A stretch of 64,000 nt of DNA from Solitalea lacus (GTDB lineage: Bacteria; Bacteroidota; Bacteroidia; Sphingobacteriales; Sphingobacteriaceae). The notes beneath the pieces are model-generated. The model saw nothing but the letters and a program-made list of their open reading frames with translations. It was not told where the DNA came from and searched no databases. The stretch is taken from positions 248,001-312,000 of the forward strand of contig NZ_CP091740.1 of the NCBI RefSeq assembly GCF_022014595.1, written 5' to 3'. This document shows positions 9,575-17,889 of this stretch, one piece after another; the first letter of the stretch is position 1; each line of letters starts with the position of its first letter. A program made the translations under genes and the position numbers.

Positions 9575-12460
9575 ATGAAGATTAAAGAAGTTTGTTTAGT
9601 TGCATTATTTACAGCTCTAGGTCTAAATTCGTCAGCAATAAACCCGGATAGTACAGCTGCCGCAAAGCGAGCTTTAGATAAAGAGCGTGCCTCGTTATTA
9701 ACCAATAAAGAGTTAAAACCTGAACCGAAAATTGAACGCATGCTTAAATTAGGTATGTGGAACGATGCTTTGCAACTAATCTCAGCAGATAAGAACCCAG
9801 GTATAGAAATGCGGTTGGTAAATGCTGAATATTTTTTAATTACCAATGATTTCAGAAAAGCTGACTCACTAGTCAATGGAGTGCTACTGCGCAGAAAAGA
9901 AAATCCGAAAGCTTTATTGTTAAAAGCACAACTGGAAACCTGGGCTTGGAAGTTATCTGAAGCAGCTCAAACCTGTGAACAAATCACTGTTCTAAAAGAT
10001 AAACCTTTGTATGCTGAGGCCATGCTTCAACTCGGCCGTGTAAGATTATTGCAAAAAAGATATGATGACGCCTTAAAGATTGCGAAAGAATTACAGCAGC
10101 AATTTCCCCAAAATTCAGACGTGTGCCTACTGGAATCTGATGTTCATTTCTGGAATCAAAAACCAGAATTAGCAGAAACTCCTTTAAAAAAAGCGCTTGA
10201 GCTTGATCCATTTAATGCCGATGCCCGATTCAATTATGGTTATGCCATTTGGAGGAGACGCGATGCCACGCAGTTATTAAAAATGGAAGCACAGTGGCAA
10301 TTGGCTATCGCCATTAACCCGATTCATTTTCAAACTCACTGGCATTGGGGCAATGGCCATACCACCCAAACATACTCTAACTATGCAGAAAAAAATGATG
10401 ATGCTGTGAACAAAGAGCTTGCTGCATCAGAGCAACTGATTAAAAACCATAAACTTCAGGAGGCTATTGATGCTACACGCCTTGTTGAGAAGAAATATCC
10501 AAACTCGGTTCTTCCGGCCATGATGCGTGGTTCAATTTATTATATGGCCTTTAATATGAATCGTCAACAGCGATTGGATTCGGCCCAGGCAATTTTTTTA
10601 AGCATTCTGGCAAAGAAAAAGAACTATGGACCAGCACATAATGGCTTAGCTGCAGTAATAAAATCGAAGCGAATTCCTTATCTAGCTAGTTATGATTCTA
10701 TTGAAACTGCCTTAAAATCACTTCAAATAAATAATGAAAAAGGATTTTTAGCTGTTTTTCCTGATATAAACTATTATACTGGAGAAACTGTAAAAAAATG
10801 GGTGGCCAGCCAAATGTATTCGGCTTCAGCCTACTATCCATTATTGTCAAAGCAAAATTTAACATTTGCAGTCCCCCCGTTACATGTTGATTTGGCAACT
10901 GCCATGAACAGCAATTATTTCAGAACTGCTACAACTTTTGATAACCGCCAATGGATGGATATCCGTGGTGTTGGCAGTGGGGCCGCCGGAATTGAATATG
11001 TTGAGCGTGGTGCTTATAGAGAACGAAATGTGTTACTGCATGAGTTTGTGCATTTATTTCACATGAAAGCATTAACAGATGATGAACTAAGAACAATTCG
11101 CTCATTGTATTTAAAAGCGATGGCTGAAAACAGAATGCTAGACTACTATTCAGCTAATAATGAACATGAGTATTATGCACAAGCATATCCGGCCTATTTT
11201 GAAGTTGAGAAGGTTCATCCTCTTGATTTTAAGTCGATGTGCACCTCACATGATCTTAAAACAAAGGATCCTGGCTTATATAATTTCATAGCTGCAATGG
11301 TAAAAAAAGAACAAGCTGCCATTTCTGGTGATAGCAAGGCTTTAAAGAGCAACTGGGCCCAGGTTTATCTTAATATATTTAATAACACCGAAAACCGTAA
11401 GGCCCCAAATACAGCATTGCTTGACACAGCCTTACAATATGATAGCAATTACCTTCCAGTATTGCTAGCTTATGCAGATCATCATTCTGTCACAGGCAAT
11501 TTTGAGGCTTCCCAATCTTTGTTGAAAAAAGCGGAGACAATAAACCCAAATTACGCCCCGCTTTATGTTTCAAAAGCTAAACTATTGGAATCTCAATCGC
11601 TGAATCAGGGTAACTCTTCTGCATCAATACAAACTGAGACTGCTTTATACAACAAGGCTCTTAGCCTTGAGAGTGATCCAATGGTTAAAGCAGAATTGGT
11701 AAATACAATAGAACAATTTTATACCCGCAACGCATTAATTGCTGATGCAGTTTTTGCTGCTGATGACTTTATTAAATCAGTTCCTGTAACTTCTACTTAT
11801 TTAAGAGACAACCGGGAGGAGCAAATTGCGTATGCAGCTGTTACCAGAGCTGAGTTAGGTTATAATGAAGCTCTTGAAACATTGAAAAAACAAGTTGAGC
11901 AAAAAGCCCAAAACTATGAACTATTAGGACAGTATGCAGATGCGCTTGCCAACAATAAACGATATGACAATGCTATTGCAACCTTGCAATCAGCTCAAAA
12001 GTTATTAAATGCCGCCGGCACTCCCCGCCCCGATTTCACGCTGCGTATTGCCGAATACTACTATCAAAGCGGGGATGCTGATTCGGCTACTTATTTTATT
12101 GAACCTTTAATAAAAGATCAAAGATCAATCTCAAGGTATCAAACTCGACTTATACGCCTTCTGGCAAACATAAATAGAGTTGGCACTGCCGAAAACTTAT
12201 TTAATTCATTACCAAAAGCATCTGATAATTTTTCAAGGGCTGATTATTTTTATACCAAGGCTAAACTTAGAGAGGGTAAAGGAGAAATGATTGAGGCTGC
12301 CGATGAGTATAAACTTGCAATTGCTGCAAACCCATATCATTTTAAAGCAGTATTTGATTTGCTTAAGTATTACCGGGCGATGGGTTATACCAAAGAGGCC
12401 AATGCCTTGTTTGATGGATTAATGGACTTGAAAATAAAACCAGGACCCTCATTTAAATAA
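9575..12460 (+). CDS. Large exported TPR protein with peptidase-MA-like metalloprotease domain
   Basis: 961 residues with an N-terminal Sec signal peptide (about 1-21). Residues about 40-380 contain tetratricopeptide-like helical repeats (for example ALELDPFNADARFNYGYA). A gluzincin-type zinc site follows: His489-Glu490-x-x-His493 in LLHEFVHLF, with acidic candidates for a third ligand about 35-45 residues later (NNEHEYYAQAYPAYFE). More TPR repeats run to the C-terminus. The arrangement matches bacterial proteins with a peptidase_MA-like domain between TPR arrays, probably periplasmic. Substrate unknown. It ends at a strong bidirectional terminator shared with rbfA. Confidence 0.8.
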   Translation: MKIKEVCLVALFTALGLNSSAINPDSTAAAKRALDKERASLLTNKELKPEPKIERMLKLGMWNDALQLISADKNPGIEMRLVNAEYFLITNDFRKADSLVNGVLLRRKENPKALLLKAQLETWAWKLSEAAQTCEQITVLKDKPLYAEAMLQLGRVRLLQKRYDDALKIAKELQQQFPQNSDVCLLESDVHFWNQKPELAETPLKKALELDPFNADARFNYGYAIWRRRDATQLLKMEAQWQLAIAINPIHFQTHWHWGNGHTTQTYSNYAEKNDDAVNKELAASEQLIKNHKLQEAIDATRLVEKKYPNSVLPAMMRGSIYYMAFNMNRQQRLDSAQAIFLSILAKKKNYGPAHNGLAAVIKSKRIPYLASYDSIETALKSLQINNEKGFLAVFPDINYYTGETVKKWVASQMYSASAYYPLLSKQNLTFAVPPLHVDLATAMNSNYFRTATTFDNRQWMDIRGVGSGAAGIEYVERGAYRERNVLLHEFVHLFHMKALTDDELRTIRSLYLKAMAENRMLDYYSANNEHEYYAQAYPAYFEVEKVHPLDFKSMCTSHDLKTKDPGLYNFIAAMVKKEQAAISGDSKALKSNWAQVYLNIFNNTENRKAPNTALLDTALQYDSNYLPVLLAYADHHSVTGNFEASQSLLKKAETINPNYAPLYVSKAKLLESQSLNQGNSSASIQTETALYNKALSLESDPMVKAELVNTIEQFYTRNALIADAVFAADDFIKSVPVTSTYLRDNREEQIAYAAVTRAELGYNEALETLKKQVEQKAQNYELLGQYADALANNKRYDNAIATLQSAQKLLNAAGTPRPDFTLRIAEYYYQSGDADSATYFIEPLIKDQRSISRYQTRLIRLLANINRVGTAENLFNSLPKASDNFSRADYFYTKAKLREGKGEMIEAADEYKLAIAANPYHFKAVFDLLKYYRAMGYTKEANALFDGLMDLKIKPGPSFK

Positions 12461-12461
12461 T

Positions 12462-12503
12462 AAAAAAGAAAGGTGAACAATATATCGTTCACCTTTCTTT
12501 TTT
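12462..12503. terminator. Bidirectional terminator between TPR-protease gene and rbfA
   Basis: Perfect inverted repeat: AAAGAAAGGTGAAC and GTTCACCTTTCTTT around an 8-base loop, with A- and T-runs on both sides. It sits between two convergent genes, so it can end transcription in both directions. Confidence 0.85.
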
Positions 12504-12873
12504 ATTCTTCTTCCGATGATTTGGGTTGTTTTTCAATTTCATCAAACAACTTATTCATTTTCATAACATATTCTTGAGTGTCATCCACAAAGAATTCCAG
12601 CTCAGGAATAACACGTACTTGATCCTTGATTTTTTTGGCCAATTTATACCTTATTTCACCCTGTTGAGCCTTCACTGAATTTAGCGACTGCTGCGCAATT
12701 TGAGTATTTAAGAAACTTAGGTATATGCGTGCAATACCTAAATCAGGTGTTACTCGAACTTTGGTCACAGTTACAAAATTACCAGGGAAAAGACTACTGC
12801 TTTCTTGCTGAAAAAGATCCGCTAAGTCCTTTTGTATCTGACGGGCAAATTTTAATTGTCTTTTCGATTCCAT
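12502..12873 (-). CDS. rbfA: Ribosome-binding factor A
   Basis: A KH-like fold protein that binds the 30S subunit and helps mature the 16S rRNA 5' end. The start at 12873 (MESKRQLKFARQIQKDL...) is preferred over an upstream in-frame ATG at 12912 because family members begin with this basic helix. Recognisable segments are RQIQKDLADLF, VTVTKVRVTPDLGIARIYLSF (beta strands) and the C-terminal VIPELEFFVDDTQEYVMKMNKL, close to the classical P-x-L-x-F-x-x-D motif. About 123 residues from this start, normal for the family. Single gene facing the TPR protein gene. Confidence 0.93.
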   Translation of the reverse strand: MESKRQLKFARQIQKDLADLFQQESSSLFPGNFVTVTKVRVTPDLGIARIYLSFLNTQIAQQSLNSVKAQQGEIRYKLAKKIKDQVRVIPELEFFVDDTQEYVMKMNKLFDEIEKQPKSSEEE

Positions 12874-13025
12874 CTCTACAATTTCATTAATATTAGTGCC
12901 ATATCCAAGCACCCAGCCGGATATTTTTCTTCACATTTCCAAAGGTAACAAGATATGCGTAATTTTTACTTCTCAGCTTTAGACTTGTGAAAAGTTCATT
13001 AATCAAGCTATGAGTGTTATTTCTT

Positions 13026-13033
13026 TATCTTTG
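13026..13033 (+). promoter_or_regulatory. -7 element for the S4-domain gene
   Basis: TATCTTTG, an exact TAnnTTTG match, 20 bp upstream of the ATG at 13054. No clear -33 box. Confidence 0.5.
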
Positions 13034-13053
13034 CCTCCTTAAATTTTTATAAG

Positions 13054-13260
13054 ATGACTTCATTTAAATTAAATACGGAATATATAGAGCTGATTAAATT
13101 GCTAAAAGCTTCCGGTATTGCCGAAAACGGCGGGCATGCTCAAGCCTTGGTTGAGGCAAATCAGATAAAAGTTAATGGCGCTGTTGAAACCCGCAAACGA
13201 GCTAAATTAAAAGCAGGGGATGTAATAGAAACTCCCTTTGGAAATATTAAACTTGAATAA
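13054..13260 (+). CDS. Small S4-domain RNA-binding protein (YbcJ-like)
   Basis: 68 residues forming a single S4 RNA-binding module: YIELIKLLKASGIAENGGHAQALVEANQIKVNGAVETRKRAKLKAGD. The conserved features are the two helices, the 'xxVNGxxxxRKRxKLxxGD' core and a final beta strand. Relatives include E. coli YbcJ and the free-standing S4 proteins found across bacteria, believed to bind structured RNA, probably ribosomal. It has its own -7 promoter element and faces the DUF1365 gene. Confidence 0.85.
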   Translation: MTSFKLNTEYIELIKLLKASGIAENGGHAQALVEANQIKVNGAVETRKRAKLKAGDVIETPFGNIKLE

Positions 13261-13270
13261 AAACCATTTA

Positions 13271-14059
13271 TTAAGGACGGTAAGGCTTGTAAGTTTCACG
13301 CTGAACGTCCTGATTACCAAATGAGTTTGGACTAATAATAATTTTGAACATCAATTTTATTGAGTGCCAACGCAATAGTGTAACCATTCGTAGTGTTACA
13401 AATGGAAACACAATTGCAAACCAAAGGAGATTTAGTGCATTTAATTTGCATTTTTTCCCCATCATGGTGCTTATAAACATTCTGCGTCCTTCAACATTTT
13501 GATCATCAATTTTAATTGAGAACAATTTGCCGGGAACTTCCAGATTAAAATGAACGTTTACATTATTACTGATAAATGGAGATCCATAAAATTTAGGTGT
13601 ATCTAGGAAGAAGCGGTGACCTCTCAAATTTTCCCGACCTATAAAATAATTCCGTTGTTCGCCGATTTTGTTTTTAATTTCAACAATTGCACAAACGGGA
13701 TCACTGTATTCATCCATCAAAAAATAGAAAGATACAGGATTAAACAAGTAACCAAAGGTACAAACATTGGTTAAAAGCATAATACGCTGACTTCCAACCG
13801 CAATACCGTTTTCTTCAAATCGAGCAACAATTCTATCTTTTATTGATTCATGGTTTGCTGTTTCATCATTTTTTAAATGATCAGCATCTCTGAAGTTGAA
13901 GATATTAAACTTATTTCGACTGAAAAACCAACGTTTACGGGCAATCAGATCAATTTCATCCAGGTTGAGGTAGAACATAATATTCTTGTAATAAAACCTG
14001 CTTTTGCGAGGTTCTAAACGATTATGCATTACCAAACATTCGTACAAACAGGAATTCAT
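13271..14059 (-). CDS. DUF1365 family protein
   Basis: 262 residues. Diagnostic segments are MHNRLEPRKSRFYYKNIMFYLNLDEID near the start, LTNVCTFGYLFNPVSFYFLMD in the middle and FYGSPFISNN later. DUF1365 proteins co-occur with an FAD-dependent amine-oxidase-like protein and a cyclopropane-fatty-acid-synthase-like methyltransferase, a set linked to modified (for example furan or cyclopropane) fatty acids. Here the FAD partner lies upstream on the same strand, separated by a divergent small gene. The methyltransferase is absent from the window. The role is inferred from context; the family assignment is firm. Confidence 0.88.
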   Translation of the reverse strand: MNSCLYECLVMHNRLEPRKSRFYYKNIMFYLNLDEIDLIARKRWFFSRNKFNIFNFRDADHLKNDETANHESIKDRIVARFEENGIAVGSQRIMLLTNVCTFGYLFNPVSFYFLMDEYSDPVCAIVEIKNKIGEQRNYFIGRENLRGHRFFLDTPKFYGSPFISNNVNVHFNLEVPGKLFSIKIDDQNVEGRRMFISTMMGKKCKLNALNLLWFAIVFPFVTLRMVTLLRWHSIKLMFKIIISPNSFGNQDVQRETYKPYRP

Positions 14060-14103
14060 AGAAGTTTTATTCTAATTTAACTTAATTTTTGCTCAGGCTT
14101 TTT

Positions 14104-14111
14104 TATTTTTG
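14104..14111 (+). promoter_or_regulatory. -7 element for a 53-residue membrane peptide gene
   Basis: TATTTTTG matches TAnnTTTG and lies 21 bp upstream of the ATG at 14133. It supports expression of the short gene that follows. Confidence 0.4.
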
Positions 14112-14132
14112 CGCTAAATATTTTTAAAGATT

Positions 14133-14294
14133 ATGTTATCAACATTAGCGGCTTATCTTGCTCCGGCTCAATACGTGATTCCTTCTGTAATTGCTATAGG
14201 GTTAATTTTACCTATTTGTATTATCCTTGTTTTCGAAAAACAACGTAAACACGAATTGGAAAATCCTTCACACGAAGAAGATAGCCATCATTAA
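14133..14294 (+). CDS. Small single-span membrane protein (53 aa)
   Basis: A short reading frame beginning MLSTLAAYLAPAQYVIPS, with one strong membrane span (about residues 14-34, VIPSVIAIGLILPICIILVF). It continues with a basic EKQRKHE and an acidic/His tail ending EEDSHH. Charge distribution places the C-terminal tail in the cytoplasm. A -7 promoter element precedes it. It is divergently oriented inside the DUF1365/FAD-oxidoreductase pair. No family recognised; the composition (hydrophobic span, positive then acidic tail) is typical of real small membrane proteins. Confidence 0.5.
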   Translation: MLSTLAAYLAPAQYVIPSVIAIGLILPICIILVFEKQRKHELENPSHEEDSHH

Positions 14295-14328
14295 TATTTA
14301 GCTGGGCCGAAAAATCAACCGGCCCAAT

Positions 14329-15636
14329 TCATTTATATATTTCAACTTGTGAATATTTCATTTGCCCTATTAGGGCATTTGAACAATTTATTGCTGAAGT
14401 GTATGCATCCTCATGAAACCCGTATTTGAAATAACTACCACAAAAATACGTGGTTTTTTCCATACCCTCATTTTCAGGCACTTGATTAAGTTTAGGCAAA
14501 TATTCCTGTGCCTTAATAGCCTTTAAATCAAAAACAGGTTGCTCACGATCTATAGTTTTCAGCACTTTATCCTCTGCAACCAATCCAGTGTCATTAATTG
14601 ATATAAAATAATTTTGGCTTGCGTTTATTTGTTGTAACCTATTTAGCCAATAAATTGCAGTAGTTCTGCCCATTTCAACCCTGTAATTCCATCCACCCCA
14701 TGCCCTTTTATTTTTAGGCATAACTGACTCATCGGTGTGAAGTTTTACAGTATTCGTTTCAACTTTAAAATTACGTAGCAAGCTGTATTCCAAATTTGTT
14801 GCATCATCTTCTAAAATTCTCAAGACTTGTTCGGCATTACAGGCGAATACAACTTTATGATATTTCTCATAAGTACCATCTTCAAAATATAAAACAACCC
14901 CACCCCTATCAAGATCTTTCTGTCGCTTTACGTATACAACCTTACGATTGGTTTGTATATTTTTCTCAATTATTTGAGTTAAAACCTTAATGTAAGTCTG
15001 GCTGCCATTTTCAACGGTATACCAATCATTATTGCCATGATCGCCCAAAATGCCGCAGTTTTTAAGAAAACGAACTAGAAATTCAAACGGAAACTCATTT
15101 GCTTTATGTGGAGGAAGTGACCAAATTCCTGAACAAACCGGAACCAAAAAATTTTCTAACAAGCTATAACTAAAGCCTTTTTCATTGACGTATTGTTTGA
15201 GGCTATAATTTGCAAACTTGTTGCTATCTAAATCACTCCCACAATTTTTATTTAGCTTTATTATTTGAAGCATTAGGTTCAAATGGTCTATATTAAAAAT
15301 ATTTCCCCTTTGAGCCAACATGCCGTTTATACTTGAAGTCAAGTATTCTCTTTCGGTTCTTTTTTGCTGAATACCAAAAGAAACCTCGGTTTTTTTAATA
15401 GGTATATTAAGTTCAGAAAATAGATTATATAAATTAGGATACATGTTTTTATTGAAAACCATAAAAGCTGTATCAATTGGAACTAATTTATCTCCTTCCT
15501 TAATACTTATGGTATGAGCATGCCCTCCCACAGTTTTGTTTTGTTCAATTACTGTAACATCATAATAGTCTTTAAGGTGATATGCTGCACCTAATCCTGC
15601 TATCCCCGAACCAATTATCGCCAGTTTTTGCTTCAT
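14329..15636 (-). CDS. FAD-dependent amine-oxidase-like oxidoreductase
   Basis: 435 residues. The N-terminal Rossmann motif GSGIAGLGAAYHL binds the FAD ADP moiety, followed about 30 residues later by VGGHAHTI, the second FAD-contacting motif. Other family features are IDTAFMVFN and the C-terminal TYFCGSYFKYGFHEDAYTSA, which closes on the flavin. It belongs to the 'NAD/FAD-binding protein' group encoded next to DUF1365 and CFA-synthase-like genes and implicated in desaturation or oxidation of modified fatty-acyl chains. The lipid link is inferred from gene neighbourhood (DUF1365 next, desaturase 0.6 kb away). Confidence 0.88.
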   Translation of the reverse strand: MKQKLAIIGSGIAGLGAAYHLKDYYDVTVIEQNKTVGGHAHTISIKEGDKLVPIDTAFMVFNKNMYPNLYNLFSELNIPIKKTEVSFGIQQKRTEREYLTSSINGMLAQRGNIFNIDHLNLMLQIIKLNKNCGSDLDSNKFANYSLKQYVNEKGFSYSLLENFLVPVCSGIWSLPPHKANEFPFEFLVRFLKNCGILGDHGNNDWYTVENGSQTYIKVLTQIIEKNIQTNRKVVYVKRQKDLDRGGVVLYFEDGTYEKYHKVVFACNAEQVLRILEDDATNLEYSLLRNFKVETNTVKLHTDESVMPKNKRAWGGWNYRVEMGRTTAIYWLNRLQQINASQNYFISINDTGLVAEDKVLKTIDREQPVFDLKAIKAQEYLPKLNQVPENEGMEKTTYFCGSYFKYGFHEDAYTSAINCSNALIGQMKYSQVEIYK

Positions 15637-15794
15637 GAAAAGTTATCTGCTGTATAAGTTTATTGAATTGATGTTAAAATAATTCAACTAAACACATTTT
15701 GCATCAATTCTTTTCATTTTGCGTATTACTACGTTTTCTCAATAATTGAATAGAGGTATAAATACGTTTATGGAGACAATTTCTAAGAAAGAAA

Positions 15795-16184
15795 CTACTC
15801 TGGTGCTATAATAGCCGTAGCTTCAATTTCGACGAGCAATAATGGGTCAATAAGAGCTTTTATTTCAATCATGGATGTTGCCGGCTTTATATCTTTAAAA
15901 AATTCTGCATGTGCACGACCAATTTCTTCCCAATAATTAATATCAGTTACGTATATACGAGTGCGCACTACATCATTCATACTTGCTCCCGCCTTTTCTA
16001 ATGAATCGCTTATTTTTTGAAGAACTGTTTTTGTTTGCAGATAGAAATTATTTACACCTACGATATTTCCCTCTACAACAGCTGTAGTGCCCGAAACTTC
16101 AACAATGTTTCCAATTTTTACTGCACGGCTGTAGCCAACAATATCTTCCCATTTGGCCCCTGAACTAATGTTTTCCCTTTTCAT
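15795..16184 (-). CDS. RidA family (YjgF/YER057c/UK114) protein
   Basis: 129 residues. RidA-type proteins hydrolyse reactive enamine/imine intermediates released by PLP enzymes, forming trimers. Conserved elements are SGAKWEDIVGYSRAV near the start, VEVSGTTAV, the catalytic-region Arg in DVVRTRIYVTDI (as in RidA's VVKTTVFV block), and the end ALIDPLLLVEIEATAI, which replaces the usual LP-x-x-x-x-VEIE. It belongs to the broad 'RidA family' rather than strict archetypal RidA, so the exact substrate is uncertain. It follows a terminator and is probably transcribed alone. Confidence 0.88.
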   Translation of the reverse strand: MKRENISSGAKWEDIVGYSRAVKIGNIVEVSGTTAVVEGNIVGVNNFYLQTKTVLQKISDSLEKAGASMNDVVRTRIYVTDINYWEEIGRAHAEFFKDIKPATSMIEIKALIDPLLLVEIEATAIIAPE

Positions 16185-16234
16185 AATTAGTTGAAATAAT
16201 AAATCAAAATAACTTTTTATTCAATACCGGTCAA

Positions 16235-16263
16235 TAAAAAAGCCTTCGTGAATACGAAGGCTT
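16235..16263 (-). terminator. Rho-independent terminator after the desaturase gene
   Basis: Stem AGCCTTCGT / ACGAAGGCT with a 4-base loop (GAAT). On the minus strand the stem is followed by a T-run (the AAAAA at 16236-16240). It directly follows the desaturase stop codon. Confidence 0.85.
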
Positions 16264-16271
16264 TATATATT

Positions 16272-17018
16272 TTAAGCAGTAACTTTTCTAATTTGAATAA
16301 TCCTTACCCAATGAAGTACTTTCATTACAGGATAAACTGGATCAAATTCCCACCATTTTTTTGCAAAATTCGGACTGTTAGGAAATTTATGGTGATTATT
16401 TTGAAACAATTCACCTAACATTAAAAATTCTATTGGAGTCGTATTCTTTGATTTATCACCATTATCAAAATTTGAGTATCCGTATTTATGTCCACACCAA
16501 TTTACAACTGCTCCATGAATAGGTCCCATTAACCAATGAATTGGCAATAGCAAAAAGAAAAATGGAGAATAGCCTAAACCAAAAATAAAATAGGCATACA
16601 CAGCAACATAAATTATCCCCATGAAAGAGCGAGTAATCAGTGAATCGCCAAATTTATCAAGCCATGCCCATTCAGGATAATTACCTTTAAATTCGTTTTC
16701 AGGTTCTTTTAACCGGGTAACGTAAGCATTATAAATGCGGCGAGTTTCAAGCATCATTTGCCATACATCGTCAAAAAAGTGGGGAGAATGCGGATCTTTC
16801 TCTGTATCTGAATATGCATGGTGCATGCGGTGCATAATTGCATAGGCCCGAGGATTTAAAAAAGATGATCCTTGAAACAGGAAAGTCATGAAATAAAATG
16901 TTCTTTCCCAAAATTTATTAGTAGTAAACATTTTATGCGAAGCATAACGATGCAGAAAGAAAGTTTGGAAAAACAAGGAAATAAACCAATGACACAAAAA
17001 GAAAATTAAAATTGGCAC
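16272..17018 (-). CDS. Membrane fatty acid (acyl-CoA) desaturase
   Basis: 248 residues, hydrophobic, with the three His clusters of the membrane di-iron desaturases: HRYASH near residue 23, HRMHH near 64, and NNHHKFP near 212 in LGELFQNNHHKFPNS. The family inserts a cis double bond into fatty-acyl chains using O2 and a reduced electron carrier. Two further hydrophobic stretches provide membrane spans. Family length in Bacteroidota is about 240-260 residues, so it is complete. A TAccTTTG element lies about 205 bp upstream, suggesting a long leader and possible post-transcriptional control. Such genes are often temperature-responsive, but that is not shown here. Confidence 0.9.
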   Translation of the reverse strand: MPILIFFLCHWFISLFFQTFFLHRYASHKMFTTNKFWERTFYFMTFLFQGSSFLNPRAYAIMHRMHHAYSDTEKDPHSPHFFDDVWQMMLETRRIYNAYVTRLKEPENEFKGNYPEWAWLDKFGDSLITRSFMGIIYVAVYAYFIFGLGYSPFFFLLLPIHWLMGPIHGAVVNWCGHKYGYSNFDNGDKSKNTTPIEFLMLGELFQNNHHKFPNSPNFAKKWWEFDPVYPVMKVLHWVRIIQIRKVTA

Positions 17019-17223
17019 TGTGCAGTAATTAATCGGTTAAAAGATTCTATTAAATTATTATGCAAGCATAATTTATATAAAAACAATAACAGTCTTTTCA
17101 TAAGGATTTATCTACCTGAGAAAAGACCGCAGCTATATTTTAGAATATAAAGAACTCGCCTATTAGCTAAACAATTGATTATGACAGAATAGCAAGGTCA
17201 TAAGGCTTAGCAAATTTCGGGGG

Positions 17224-17231
17224 CAAAGGTA
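17224..17231 (-). promoter_or_regulatory. Possible distal -7 element for the desaturase gene
   Basis: The minus strand reads TACCTTTG (exact TAnnTTTG). If used it gives the desaturase mRNA a leader of roughly 200 bases (17019-17220), in which I see no second gene. Confidence 0.35.
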
Positions 17232-17310
17232 AGGAATTGATCTGAAATTAATCTAAACTGATTAAAGACATTTGAAAATTGATCATTTCCTGTTTTCTGC
17301 AAACAATGAA

Positions 17311-17630
17311 TTATTTATTTCTTATCTCCTGCTCCTTAAACAGCCTGAAAATTTTTTGATAGTTGTAGTTAGGATTTTTAATATCATTATCGGGCACATT
17401 ATGTTTGTTAAACCATACTCCTGTTAACAAACTATTATACCCCACAGCTGAAATCGTAGGAGTTTCACTATATCCTCCCTTTTCTCCCAACATACATTCT
17501 GGTATAGGCTCCATCTTTAATAATTTGCTTAAAATTAGGCAGATTGAGTTTTTCCATAACATCTGCAGGAATTCCGTCGGCAATAACAAAGACAACCTTT
17601 TTATCATTTTGAGCAATTACTTGCAATTAA
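17311..17630 (-). pseudogene. Decayed alkaline-phosphatase/type I phosphodiesterase-like gene fragment
   Basis: Two overlapping frames together read like the N-terminal part of an alkaline-phosphatase-superfamily protein. Upstream frame: [19 protein letters not shown] followed by [16 protein letters not shown]. Then a one-base slip near 17484-17491 leads into the frame [41 protein letters not shown] is the metal/nucleophile-region motif of the superfamily, and 'SETPTISAVGYNSLLTG' is the expected next conserved block. The fragment stops after about 105 residues, whereas functional members have several hundred. Frameshift, missing C-terminus and missing signal peptide all indicate a pseudogene. 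The upstream 17640-17790 region also looks like decayed coding sequence but was not identified. Confidence 0.7.
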
Positions 17631-17839
17631 ATGAGTATTAATTATCTGTTCAATAGGGATTAAACTACCATGATCCCAGCCTTCGGACTTCTTGTTTATT
17701 GATTAAATTTATTACAAAACTGAACAGCCTCAAGCACCCCCATTTCTGCTTGATATTGCTTTTATTGTAAGGACTGGTTGTTGTCATTTTATCTAACCCT
17801 ATACACTATCTATTTTTAAACAAACTCTATGTATTCTTC

Positions 17840-17863
17840 AAAAAAAGCGGCCTTTCTGCCGCT
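17840..17863 (-). terminator. Terminator of the sugar-utilisation operon
   Basis: Stem AGCGGC / GCCGCT with a 6-base loop; the minus strand continues into a T-run (A-run at 17840-17846). It lies 27 bp past the stop of the phosphoesterase gene, the last gene of the locus. Confidence 0.75.
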
Positions 17864-17889
17864 CTGTTATAAAGAATTGTTATCCTCAC

